64,000 nt of DNA from Dendrocalamus latiflorus. Taxonomy: Eukaryota; Streptophyta; Magnoliopsida; Poales; Poaceae. Below are positions 46,401 to 57,000 of this stretch, piece by piece; the first letter of the stretch is position 1, and each line of letters begins with the position of its first letter. The stretch spans positions 6,434,577-6,498,576 of the forward strand of contig CM029647.1 in the NCBI GenBank assembly GCA_017311315.1. The letters run 5' to 3'. The notes below the pieces were generated by a model. The model searched no databases. It saw only the letters and a program-made list of their open reading frames with translations, and was not told the DNA's origin. Position numbers and translations under genes: made by a program.

Positions 46401-47294
46401 GAAGAATTTCACATGATGGTTGTGATGACTAACAGTGACCACCCAGTCACCGCTAGTTCAAAAAAAATACTTGATAGAGCTATTGGCAAGTAATGCCAAG
46501 TTATGCATGATACCACAAAGTTATTTCAAAGCACTTCTTGCACAGCCATACCGAGTTAAATATGATACTACTACTAATCATTCCACATTATCCCAGTTGC
46601 TGAAAAACTAGGAATTTTATGTATGGCACTCCGGCACAAAACAAGTACAACAGTCAGCTAAGATGTTGCCCTAAACACTGATACTACAAAGATTTCACCT
46701 TATTACTGTTTCTCGTCACCAATCTCCATTAGAAACTCAGCAGCCAGACACCAGTCCTACCACAGATTGATTGGCGCATCATAATCACTTCCCTTCCCTT
46801 ACACACCTTTTAGACAATGGTTCAAAACAATTGAAATTCGAACATCTGTACAGCATGCAGTAAAACTCATCCCATTGCGTTTCTGATGTGGAGGCACAAA
46901 CACGCACACGAGCAAATCAAGCGCATACTACAGCGAGTCTAGGGATGCCGGACGCATGCCTAGAACGACCTAAGGCATGAACCATATCACACTAGCACCA
47001 GAGCAATACCACACCAACCTGAAATTCTGAATCCATGGCTCGGAGAGCCGAACACACTAAATCAACAGCACAACAGCATGGATGCCCTACCAATCGCAAT
47101 TCCCGAATCGAAGCAATTTTAACAATACAAGAACCGCTAGGGAGAAAAAGTTTCAGCGGGACAACGCAGGAATCGCGGAGTGGAGGGGAGAGGAGGCAGA
47201 GGCAGACCTGTCCCTTGACCTTGAGGTTGATGTGGGCGCCGCCGCCCTGCTCGCCCGCCGGCTTCTTCTCCTCCTCTCCCGCCGCGGCCGACAT
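43465..47294 (-). CDS. SUMO1: SUMO1, small ubiquitin-related modifier (copy B)
   Basis: Exons 47294-47208, 43784-43635 and 43539-43465, all phase 0, give the same 103-residue precursor as copy A, with the diglycine at 96-97 and the processing tail CLLPIA. The 312-bp coding sequences of the two copies show no difference by eye. The introns differ by substitutions, by the extra LINE-containing segment in intron 1 (43785-47207, about 3.4 kb against 2.9 kb) and by a shortened acceptor tract in intron 2. Splice sites are canonical, so both copies look functional. Together they should raise SUMO1 dosage. The protein acts in the nucleus and cytosol in the SUMO-conjugation cycle. Confidence 0.97.
44575..45800 (+). 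pseudogene. LINE reverse-transcriptase remnant in SUMO1 intron 1 (copy B)
   Basis: Plus-strand fragments of an L1-type element, including an HMVFTDL segment, a FTDDVVLVDEGR-like polymerase motif near 44830 and a longer C-terminal part (45290-45560, then a DRPKLTxDEAVKRDSRDWNV-like piece near 45540-45600). It ends with a TTTTTT/TTGTTGTTATT-rich 3' tail near 45800, so the 3' end is more complete than in copy A. Stops interrupt all frames. Confidence 0.75.
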
Positions 47295-48447
47295 CTCCAA
47301 CCCTCTCCTCCTCGCAAGCTCCGTACCAAACCAAGCACAGGTCAGAGATTTGATGCTTCTGCAACACAATCCAACGATCTGTATCGATGGGAGGAAAGGA
47401 GACTCAGAGCAGGATTGATGATCTCTCTTTGCCTGCGCGGACCCCAAGGCTCTTATAGTGCGGCGACTCAGAGCAGGATTTAATACTCCCCTGGCGTCCG
47501 GATCCACCCTGCGCGGGCACCCTGTGGCCCACCCCTGGGATTGGCCAGGGTGGCGAGGACGGCGTGCGGGCTGTTCGGGCACCGGATCGTCTGCGGCCGT
47601 CGCTCCGGGGTGGGGCCGCATAAAACTCCGCGCGTACTTTGCACGCGACCGGGTCAATGCCGCCCTCTTTTCAAAAGAAAATTTTGCTTTTTTTTTTCTC
47701 CCCGCTGGTGTGAACGGGTGTGTATGTTCACTTGCACAGTGTCTTCCGCTCCTTTTCGTGTTTGTTTAAAAAGAGAAAAATATCGGTCTCCTTTTTAAAA
47801 TTCTTTTCCCTCGAAGCAAGCTGGATTGCACACGAATAGGATTTTCTTTCGAAAATTGGTGGTACTAGATCAGTACAGTAACAATTAAGATGTGTAAATT
47901 AATCTCCCAAAAAAAATGTGTAAATTAATCTCTCTAAAAAAACCTTTTTTTTGCTCTGACAATCGGGGCCTAAGCCCAGCGCAGAATGGATTTGTTGGGC
48001 CTGACTCCAAACTAGTTAGAGATATAATTGGGCCAGGCTGACCCCGATGGGCCTGGGTCTACCTAGCCGAAGCCGCAACGGTTCTGTTGTTAAAGCCGAA
48101 GGTCGGGCCCACGCTGCAGTGACGGTATGTGTGTGTCCGACCGCGCGGCGACGCTTCTAGAAAAACCCCTCCAAAACGGAAAAATTGTAGATTTGCCCCA
48201 CAGTTGAGTGGCTTTGTAGATTTGCCCCACTGATGTCTCAATGACATGTGGGTCCAGGATCCACATGTCATCGAGACAACTGGGGCAAATCTACAAAGTG
48301 CACATTTTTAAGTGGGGCAAATCTACAAATCCCCCCTCCAAAACAAAGGCGCGGCAGCAACCAGAGCGTTCGCCGTCGTTCTGTCCGTCTCTCCGATCGG
48401 AGCGGCGCGAATACCAAAGCAAGGCGAGCCCCGCCCTCGCTGACGCG
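47295..48447. promoter_or_regulatory. Divergent promoter between SUMO1 and the unknown gene (copy B)
   Basis: Counterpart of 25401-26345, 1,153 bp long. Compared with copy A it contains a foldback insertion at 48178-48332 and about 55 bp next to the plus-strand ATG (48386-48440) that are absent in copy A. The GC-rich part near 47450-47630 is nearly unchanged. Confidence 0.55.
48178..48332. mobile_element. Foldback MITE in the unknown gene's 5' leader (copy B only)
   Basis: About 155 bp whose ends are inverted (ttgtagatttgccccac and gtggggcaaatctacaa), with a second internal palindrome (gacatgtgggtccaggatcc near the middle). It is flanked by a repeated ccctccaaaac (48167-48177 and 48334-48344). 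Copy A has a single ccctccaaaac and no insertion, so this is an insertion after the duplication, probably by a Mutator-type MITE. Confidence 0.88.
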
Positions 48448-50078
48448 ATGGCTTCTTCGCCGCTCCGGACCGTGCACCTCCGCTGGTCGTCGCTGCCCGC
48501 CGCGGCGGAGGCGGCGATCGCCGTGGTGGGAGGAGGCGGGGTGGACCTCGCCCGGGTGGGCCGCGCACTGGGGCTGGACCCCGCCACCGTCCGCCTCAAC
48601 GGCTACTTCCTCAGCCGCGGGCCGGGCCACGTCTCCTCCGCCGTCACGTGGCGCGCGCTCCTCGCCTTCTTCGCAGCACGCGGGCTGCCCACCGGCGCCG
48701 ACCCCGCCGCGACTATCGCCGTCAACGGCAAGCCCGCGCTTTCGCCCCCGCCCTCAGGTGCGCCTCTCTTCGTTGGTTACACAGCGCACTCCATGCTGCC
48801 GTGTCCTTGAGGAACCGCGAGTTCTTGATTGATGCTACTACTAAGAAGCAACATGGCTGGATTGTGTGTATGCTTATTTTCTCACATTTACTTTGTCAAT
48901 TGCGGCTGTGGAAACTACATTGTGGATCGAGAGGTCACCCATGTGGGATGCTTGATCGATGCTTGTGAATTTTTGTGCTTTGTGTGGGAAGCATGCTCCT
49001 TTTAACAAATGCTTGTGAAACTACATTGTCGGATCGAGAGGTCACCCATGTCGGATCGAGAGGTCACCCGCGGGTTGGTCTCTGATTCTCTGAAGCATGC
49101 TCCTTTTAACTAGTAGCAGTAAAGAATTGTTCATAGTCGGTGCATGATTTTTGAGTCAGTTTCAATGGTCAATAGACAATAGTACCAACCGGTTTGAGCA
49201 AATTGGAGACGTATTTAGATTAGGAATGAGCGGGGAATTAATTATCACGGAAGGATATTGAGACATTGAACTGCCCTGGTACGTATGCTTAAGTCCTAGA
49301 AATTCTAGGCTTTTGTTGGCTTTTTAGTCTGAACTTTTGCAACTTTAACTCTCCCTGATCACTGATCTTTGAGACAGCTGACCCTACACCTGTCATAGTC
49401 TCACAAGTCACAACATCCTCATTGAATTGTTGTGGAGCAATTATCTGACATCAAATGCTACTTGTCAATGTCCAAGTTCGATTCCTTACCCATATTTCGT
49501 GATCATATGAATCAATACCTTATCTGCTTAATACTAGAAGAATGCCGTTATATCATATATTACACTGGAAGAATCTGATTTCAATTACTTCCACAAAATT
49601 TTGATCTGAATCTGCAAATTATATTTCTTTAGATCCTACCATTCATATGTGCTCAAAGCAAAAGGCCGGGCTGGAGGCTGAAAAATGTTCTAAGAAGAAC
49701 AAGCTCCAAGAGAACAGCTCATCTCTGTCAGAATCTGTCGATGGGCTACTTAGCGATGATATCACCATTGGCTTGAAGAGAATACTCAGATTGGACGAGA
49801 CTAGTCCAGCTAAGAAGATTAAGCTGGTAGAATACAGCTCAGGTGAGTGACAACTGACAAAGCTCTCAAAGTCAACTAATGAATTCATATTCATAAATAA
49901 ACTACAAAATATTCTGAAATCTGAACGCTTCCTTACTTGTTCCTGCATTGGATGTTGAGTCAATGGAGCAGAAACACAGCAGCCAGTTAGATTCTCTTGC
50001 AGCTTTGTCAACGGACACGCAAAGCGTCCACGGGATGAGGAGATGGTCACCTCAAGTTCATGCAAAAGAGTTCGGTGA
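48448..50078 (+). CDS. Conserved plant protein of unknown function (copy B)
   Basis: Exons 48448-48757, 49633-49842 and 49960-50078 join in phase to 212 residues, as in copy A. Eleven bases differ from copy A: four replacements and one silent change in exon 1, four replacements and two silent changes in exon 2, none in exon 3. The third-exon acceptor reads gttgag instead of gttcag, keeping AG. The N-terminal domain (LGLDPATVRLNGYFLSRG) and the basic tail (KRPRDEEM, CKRVR) are conserved. This copy has the longer 5' leader and no copia insertion, so it is probably closer to the ancestral gene. Function not known. Confidence 0.82.
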
Positions 50079-51293
50079 TGGCAGGCAATCTGTCTTGCAG
50101 ACTGGGATTGTATTGTCACAAGTCATGGAAAACAAAACTCACGATCGGTTTACTTGAAACAACTCCCAGAGCTATGGTGATGAACTGACATGGCTAAGAA
50201 GCCTACTGAAGTAGTGATTCTCCAGCTTGGTCATGTAGTTTGGTTGAGAAGGTCGTAGTTTTGGTTTGGACATGATGCTAGTTGCAACAATTGTATACTC
50301 GAGTATTTCTCGTGTACATGTGTGTCTGATATGATGCCAAGAACTGCAAATGTATTGTCTTGTGAACATAATAATGGCTGGTTTGGGATGTTGTACGTTT
50401 ATATTTCAAAATGCTAGCGCCAATTACAGTCAATCTGTATCAGTGCATTTGTCGCGTGGTTATCGTCCGCGATGTTTGTTGTTGTCAAAACAGAAATATA
50501 CTTTTCAGCACATTTGTCGCATGATATCACACTTATTGTCAAAGCAGAAATATACTTCTCGACTTCTTGAAGAAAGCGCTAGAAAAAGCTCCAGTACTAA
50601 CGCACAAGAGTACATGACTTCATACACAAAAAAAAACATTATCAAGAGATTCGGCAAAACTCATATTTGTGCGTACTTTTGGGCTTGCATGTAAATACTT
50701 GACGATGAGTTCCCTAAGCCTGGGGACAAAACAATAGCAACATAAACCGTTCAGGAGTACGCAGTCAACACAAGATAAACAGCATATCGGGGTACTTAGT
50801 ATTTACAACGAACAAAGAATGATACAGCAAATGAGGCAAGAATGCCCCATTACAGGAAAAGATTAAAAGAACAGAGCTACAACAAATCTGTCGGCTAACC
50901 CGGTCTAAAATCTACACTGTTATGAATTATATGACCTTGCATCTCGGAAACAAAATGAAGCATATGAAATCTGATAGCTGATTGCAAGATCACAACAACC
51001 AACAAGGCTGCACCATCTGAAGTTGACTTGGAAGTGTGAGGATGGCATTCCGTTAAATCATGACCAAAGGATGGAGGCAAACTGAGTAAGATACGCCGGT
51101 TACAACTGGAGAAGTTCAGTTATTTCCTTCATGGTCGACAACGCCTACAACTCTCATCCAATATGTCTCCTTCGGAGAACACCAAGCTAAATTTCTGAGG
51201 CTAGTCTCCAAAGCAACATATTCTACTTCTCCAAAAGTCCAAAAGATTTACTTGGAACACCTGACTGACACAAATAGGATAGCATTTTGCCAA

Positions 51294-51983
51294 TCATTGC
51301 ATCCAAGATATTTCAGGCTTCAATTTTGTCACCAAAAAAGGATTGTATCTCTTCAACAAAATGATCCTTCCAGTCAGAAAAGAAGCAAATGGTAGTAAGC
51401 CATTCAAGGCTGGAATAATAGGCCCCAGCAAAGCATAAAATATGCATCGGTGAACCCAATACGGCAACCAGACAACCTCCTTCCTGTGAGACATTGAAAC
51501 AGAACCATAAAGAATGCGGAATAAAACAGATGGACATAAATTCCCGACCAAATGGGTGAAACAAATGGCCTCCCAGCATATGAGCCAGATGTTTCCATTG
51601 CCGCCTAGTGTGTTGACACAAAACCTTCCAGCGAAGCCGCAAATAACTCCCGATAAAATGAAATCGAAAGTCACAGGCATATTTGATCCAGTCATCTCAG
51701 AACGCTGGAGTGCTAACCAAGCAATTGCCAAAATCATTACAATGCCAAAGAACATACATGTTGCCGCTATTAGATGACATCTGATAAAGAGCAACCCAGA
51801 ATTGAAGTTTGACAGTCAGTTTGGCATCCACCATGATTTATGTCCCTGCATGAGGGGGAAACAGAGAGAGAGAGAGAGAGAGGAAGTTTCTGATTACTAA
51901 AGAGGCCTGTTAAGAGTATTATTCCTCCACAACAAAAGTACACGAACATACCCTTGAAGCAATCGAACAAACTGCTGTGACAT
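51294..51983 (-). CDS. Small multi-pass membrane protein, unknown family (copy B)
   Basis: Two exons, 51983-51952 (MSQQFVRLLQ) and 51780-51294, joined by GT-AG in phase, give 172 residues. Hydrophobic stretches suggest about four membrane segments: residues 12-30 (LIAATCMFFGIVMILAIAWL), about 43-58, about 70-95 (IWLICWEAICFTHLVGNL) and about 118-140 (WVHRCIFYALLGPIIPALNG). There is no signal-peptide cleavage site. The C-terminus in this frame is LKPEISWMQ. A +1 frame at about 51366 would instead give an acidic tail, SDWKDHFVEEIQSFFGDK, so either the annotated end is right or both copies share an older frameshift. I do not recognise the family. The intron contains an (AG)10 tract. Confidence 0.65.
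51863..51882. repeat. (AG)10 microsatellite
   Basis: Ten AG units in the intron of the membrane-protein gene, against fifteen in copy A. Confidence 0.95.
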
Positions 51984-52109
51984 CAGTTATCCGTTGCAAT
52001 GAATAAATATAAGTTCCATATCCAAAACATGCTGATATATGAGTAGCCTAAATCAATCGAACTTTTTTGCTGCAAACAGAGTTCTATGATATGTCAAAAG
52101 AACTACAAA

Positions 52110-53028
52110 TTATGGCATTTGGTACAAGCCTGTTGAAAGTTCAAGGTGCATTGGATATACATATAGTGATTTGGTTGGATGTCTTGACGACATGAAAAGT
52201 ACGTCAGGATATACTTTCTCGCTTGATTCAGGTACATGCTCTTGGTCAATAAAGAAGCAAAATATAATAGCTTTGTCTTTAGCCACTATTTGGTAGTAGC
52301 AGGAGCTATCTCCCAAGTAGTCTGGTTGAGGAGAATAATTAAAGATATCAGCGAGAAACAACATGAGCCAGCTACAGTTCATTGTGATAGCAAATCGACC
52401 ATTACGATAAGTGAGAATCCAGCCAGTTATGATAGAATCAAGTATATTGCAATTAAATATCACTACATTTGAGAAGCAGTTGAGGACCGTGATGTTAAAC
52501 TAAAATTTGTCGTATAGATCAGTAATTGGCGGACATTTTTACAAAAGCTTTATCCAGGAGAAAAAATTATTCGTAACAGAGAACTAGTTGGTGTCTCAAG
52601 AAAATGAATCAAGGGTGAGTTTGTTGGAATAATTCATTTTCTATTTGATAACTTTCTGAATTTACTGACATATGAAGAACTTCTAGATTAGTCCTGTAGC
52701 CTTGTTTAGCTAGCAACTTCCTTAATCCATGTCGGTAAATAGATAGGTCAAAATTTGGTAATAGCAGGCTATGGACAGCTCAAGCTTCAGTAAACAACTA
52801 GCTGGCCAGGTGATGTTTGTTAGCTGTAGAAAAAAATAAACAATGTTATATTGTTGCTTAAGTTAGTTATAGTAGTATCGGATTGTAAGTATATAAAAGG
52901 ATGCCCGGCCATCCTTCTTGTAACACATGCGTGAGTGATCAATGTAATGCAAAAGCTTGATAACTGAAGCTCCTATGTTTTGATTTCTTCCTTCGTCCTT
53001 CGCTTTCTTGAGTGATCCAAACCCAACA
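52110..53028 (+). mobile_element. Truncated Ty1/copia element: RNase H end plus 3' LTR
   Basis: The 5' part is missing. The stretch 52150-52470 encodes the copia RNase H domain with some breaks (GCLDDMKSTSGYTFSLDSG, SWSIKKQNIIA, VHCDSKSTITISENPASYDR). A 407-bp 3' LTR follows, from TGTTGGAATAA at 52622 to AAACCCAACA at 53028, with a TATA-like tatataaaagg near 52895. A stop before the LTR and one within RNase H make it a pseudogene. It is unrelated in LTR sequence to the copia element of copy A. It lies directly next to the right edge of duplication copy B. Confidence 0.82.
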
Positions 53029-53534
53029 ACGAGGAGAAGGGGCGGCAGCTAGGGTTTGGAAAGGGGAGGAAGAGGAATATATATGGTTTGAGGAGGGATA
53101 AGATTCTTTAGATCTAGATCTAGCAGCTCAAAATTTGATCACCCTTTAGAAAATAAACTCGTGTTTTCTCTAGACACCTACACATAATTAATCCCAACAA
53201 CTTTTTAATACAGACCCGGTTAAGTAAATTAACAATTAAGACGTGCACAAACCAACGACACTTACTACAGGACGTTGTTTTACTCCGAGAATTACAGAGA
53301 AGAAGAAATGATCGATGCAGGCAGATGCACGCATGCAACTGCGACCAAGATCAGAGAAAAAGATCGAATTAAAACACACGAACAAATCAGGAACACACGC
53401 AATTTAACAACGCAGCAGCATCAACGATCCGGTTGGTTGACCGATCGATCCCACACGCCTGCATGGCAGCATGTAGTAGTAACGGTGCTGTATAAGCCAT
53501 GGGTTAATCAATGGTAGTACTTGCGATGGATCGA
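53029..53534. other. 3' flank of the small-peptide gene
   Basis: AT-rich spacer between the copia LTR and the stop of the peptide gene. It should contain the 3' untranslated region of that minus-strand gene. No separate gene. Confidence 0.45.
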
Positions 53535-53762
53535 TCAGTGGCGGCCGGCGCCTTTGCGGTCGCCGCGGTCGTTCGTGTCGGCTTTGTTCATGCTGAAGCT
53601 GTGGATGTGGCGAGCGCCGGCGCTGTTCATGCTGAAGCTGTTCTTGCGGCTGCCGCCGGAGCCGGCGGCGTCGATGGGCGCCGCGTGGTGGCTCAGCAGC
53701 AGCAGCCCCAGCAGGGCCAGGCCCAGCAGCGTCACGCGAAGCTCGTCGGACCTCGCCGCCAT
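53535..53762 (-). CDS. Putative secreted peptide precursor with internal repeat
   Basis: A single 75-codon frame. The N-terminus MAARSDELRVTLLGLALLGL followed by LLLSHHAAPIDA is a strong predicted signal peptide, with likely cleavage after Ala near residue 33. The remainder (about 40 residues) is basic and hydrophilic and has a 13-residue tandem repeat: NSFSMNSAG and then HSFSMNKAD, with the DNA phrase cagcttcagcatgaaca identical in both units. It ends DRKGAGRH. A TATA box lies at 53883-53889, about 120 bp before the ATG, and the leader has no upstream ATG that I could see. These features fit a small secreted or apoplastic signalling-type peptide. It does not match CLE, CEP, IDA, RALF, PSY or PIP motifs known to me. 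Family unknown. Confidence 0.62.
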   Translation of the reverse strand: MAARSDELRVTLLGLALLGLLLLSHHAAPIDAAGSGGSRKNSFSMNSAGARHIHSFSMNKADTNDRGDRKGAGRH

Positions 53763-53882
53763 CGCTCCCTGCGTATCTTAGCAACTGCAAATGCAAGAAC
53801 AGATTGGCAGAGGCGGATGGTTTGTTTATTGAGCTGGAGTATTGTAAGCTTGGTGGGTGGAGGAGGTGGTGTTCTTGGAAGG

Positions 53883-53889
53883 ATTTATA
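53883..53889 (-). promoter_or_regulatory. TATA box of the small-peptide gene
   Basis: On the minus strand the sequence reads cccactataaatcc, a good plant TATA box, about 120 bp upstream of the ATG at 53762. This leaves room for a leader of roughly 85-90 nt. Confidence 0.6.
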
Positions 53890-55600
53890 GTGGGAGGAGG
53901 GGGTCGGAAGTGTGGAGGGGAGAGGTTTCAGGGAAGTGTTCGTGATGTTGTGGTGTTGCTCAAGCGTAGGCGAATTAATGGTGTGCATACATCCAAAATT
54001 TGGAGTCTTAATTCGGAACGTCACATTTAGAACAGGTCCTTCCATGCACGCATGCAAAATGCAATGGGTTTTAATTAGTTTTTGTCTATTTGTTCTTCTT
54101 CGTCTTCCTGCAGAGAGAGAAATCTTATTTTCTGAACTTTGTAATGACATATATGGGAGCATCTCTGCATATGAGCTATGCCGCATTGTTTATGTACTGA
54201 AAGGATCTTTCTCAACATTCTGCTTTGAACATCTTTTAATAATTTTTTTAACAAAAAACATGCAGGGGAAATAGCTCTCTGAAGTATCTGTCACGGCGAG
54301 AACTCATCGTTGTTCAGTAACTATAGCCTCCAAAAAGTACCCTTTGATCCATGTATGAACACATTACTTACATGTTCTTCAGGCTGTTTAGGTCTCCGAT
54401 GATTATTTTGTTGCAAGATGAGCACGTAACACACACAATTTATCCATTCTGAGTTTTGTCATGGAGAGGCCAACCAGGCTGACAAACCCTCATCATTTCT
54501 TGCAGCTCTGTCTTCAGTCTTTTGTTCTCCTTGTTTAGCCCATCGCACCACCTCTTCAGATTCTTGCAATCTGCTTATGTCTGCTTCGGCTTGCTCCTAA
54601 AATTTGAACAAAATAAATAATCGGGAAAACGTAATTTTTAATTCCCTTGTAAATCGAGAAATGCACATGTGAATGCAACTATGCAAGTACCGGGCTCTTC
54701 TGTTCTGAAACTAGACTTCAACTTGGCGTGGTTCTATGTTCAGCTTGTCTGCTAATCCTTGCTTTTAGAGCCTAATTTTAATCATGAGATTTACTCTTCA
54801 ATACTAACTCGAAAAATAATTTTTTTTGCATCAACGTTCAATAATATCACAATATATACTTGAAGGACCATGTGAGAAAGCCTATGATTTTTGTTGTGAT
54901 AAACCATTGCCATTTTGGAGGAATGGAAATTTAGAATTTACAAATTTGCAGATTTTTGAACAGCTTGCAAATGCGACAATCTGATCGACCAGCTTGTGTT
55001 GCTTCGGCTAAAACGGATGATTTGGAAAATTTGAGTAATGGTGATTTGGTTTGACCTAAGTCTGTGTGTATGTGTGGCATAATACATATTTCAACTAACG
55101 TGGGTCAAGTTATGGAGAACTTATGTCCAGAAATAATTTCTTGATCTTTAGATGTGTAGGGACGCTTGAAGTCAACCATGGTCAACGGCGAGTATCAGGG
55201 CTATGCTTATAGAGGAGTTGAGACCCAGAATGATCAAGAATGCCAGGTGATATGGCTGATCTCAAGCATGCACAAGGAAGGCGGGAAATGTTAAAGAGAA
55301 GTTCGAGCAATGGGTTGCACTATGTGGCTTGGTCGGTCTAAGTGAGATGTGGTCTAGTGGAATCGGAACGGGAGAGACTTGCTAACGTGTGGCAAACTAG
55401 TGGTACATCTACATATGGCAGGTATGACTATTGTTTAAAAGAAAAGATGAAGACCAAGTCAATAAAGGGTATTTTGTTAAGTTGACAAAAATAAATGAAA
55501 ACTATTCTGAATCAAAACTGCGGCGCTTGAGCGATGCTTGAGAAGACGGTTTAGGACAAGAAGGAGTTGAGATGATCAAGTGGATCAAAGGTATTTAATT
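53890..55600. other. Non-genic DNA upstream of the peptide gene
   Basis: No gene is supported. The stretch 53890-54280 is the promoter side of the peptide gene. The stretch 54300-55600 is ordinary-composition, repeat-like sequence without recognisable domains. Confidence 0.4.
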
Positions 55601-57000
55601 AAGGCCAAGGGACCCCGTGGCCGTAAACCTCCAGAGATTGCTCCTCGAGTACCCTGGTTGGATAAACATTGTGCGTGTTGCCCAACCAGATAACTGCTAA
55701 AAGATTTTCTGAACTGATACCTAGACCTGACTCTAGGATATTCCTTCCATGTGGTGGATAAAATACATGCCTTATCCACTCTAAACAACACGATGTTTTA
55801 GCCCTGAGTCTCTGACAAACAACTGCCATGTGATTATTTCTCATAATCATCTCCCACTGACAACAACCGACAATCAGGTGTTCTCTCTCTGACAATAACT
55901 ACCTCCCCGACTAGACGCGTTGGTTCCATGAGGCATCTTCCTCGACTGATAATTAGCATATCTTCATTAGTAATTAAGACTGGATAAGAGAAGATGGAAG
56001 AAAATCAAAGGCAATTCGGATGAAGCAATTAATATAATTGCCATCTCATTCAGTGTAATTAGAGCTAGTCTCACGCCTTATTAAAGGCACCATATAACCA
56101 GTTTGTAGCAATAAGGAGCATCTATATTCTCTCCCAAGGATTTTTAGCCATCTTTCTCATATTATTTTGTAAGATCAACAACTCGATCATCGATAGCTGG
56201 TGCCATCCATGGGGAAGAAGGCACTGAATCTTTGGAGTTCTTTTCATTCAGCGATCCTCATCCTTCTCTATTCCCTGTTGTCATCGCTCATGCGATCATG
56301 GTACAGACTTGGGACAAGAAGAATTGGTTTGACTTGCCAAACTCTACCGACCTCGACATGAACGTATGCATCCGCACCATGGAACATGATGCCTCGTCAT
56401 CATCATCTTCTATTCCAGGCTTGCCGCTCATTGAGACCGGTGAAATCGACCAGATGAAAGAAAATTCGCCACCCCATCAGCGACACTATCAGAGGAATCG
56501 ATTGTTCCAACCAGATCAGAATGCCTAAGTGCCTCTACAAGTCTGGTGCTTTCGGCTGGTAAACCTGGCAATAAGAGTGTGATGCTATGATCCGAAGGTT
56601 AGGGTACTCTCGATACAATCTTGGGCAACCACTACTTGCCAACGGCTCCTATGTATTTCGGGAGCCGACCGACACCTGGTCACGGTGTTGATAAAGTTAT
56701 CCCTGGCAGAAAGCCGAGTGAAGATGATAACGCTCAACATCGGATTAGCAATATACTGGATCAGGCTGAATCCACCACAAAGTCCACCAGAGGTGATGAT
56801 TTCTAGTCACTCCCTGTCGTGGAGGCTTCTTGCTGAAGTAGTTGAAGGCTCTCACTTAGTTTCGATGGGAGCTTATCAGGAGCTTCGTATTGGAGGCACG
56901 AGGTTAACACAATCGGCGATGCCGATCCTGTTGTGCTGTGTGAGGTTAATAGATTTTTTTCTATTTGTGCTAAGTGGATAGTATCCATTAGGGTTAGATG
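55600..57000 (+). mobile_element. Degraded gypsy-like LTR and gag fragment
   Basis: Near 56201 the sequence tggtgccatccatgggg resembles the LTR end and primer-binding site junction of grass gypsy elements. Before it lies LTR-like DNA with a TATA-like accatataacc near 56090. After it a plus-strand frame at 56232-56528 reads as a hydrophilic Gag-like N-terminus (TWDKKNWFDLPNSTDLDMN), then decays with stops. No pol is present. The left border was not found. Confidence 0.4.

Larger units (their letters stand above)
42815..52041 (+). repeat. Segmental duplication, copy B
   Basis: Second, direct copy of the 21216-34047 block, with the same three genes in the same order. It lacks the copia element and keeps the empty target gcaac at 50285-50289. 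It has extra DNA at about 44033-44580 (including more 5' LINE sequence), an intact LINE 3' end near 45530-45800, a foldback insertion at 48178-48332 and a rearranged repeat at 48990-49080. Its left edge lies at the end of a possible MITE and its right edge abuts a truncated copia element. Confidence 0.93.

Noticed and set aside
53404..54186. 260-codon minus-strand frame overlapping the small-peptide gene
   Set aside because: It crosses the TATA box and leader of the peptide gene in another frame and has no domain. The signal-peptide frame fits the gene better.
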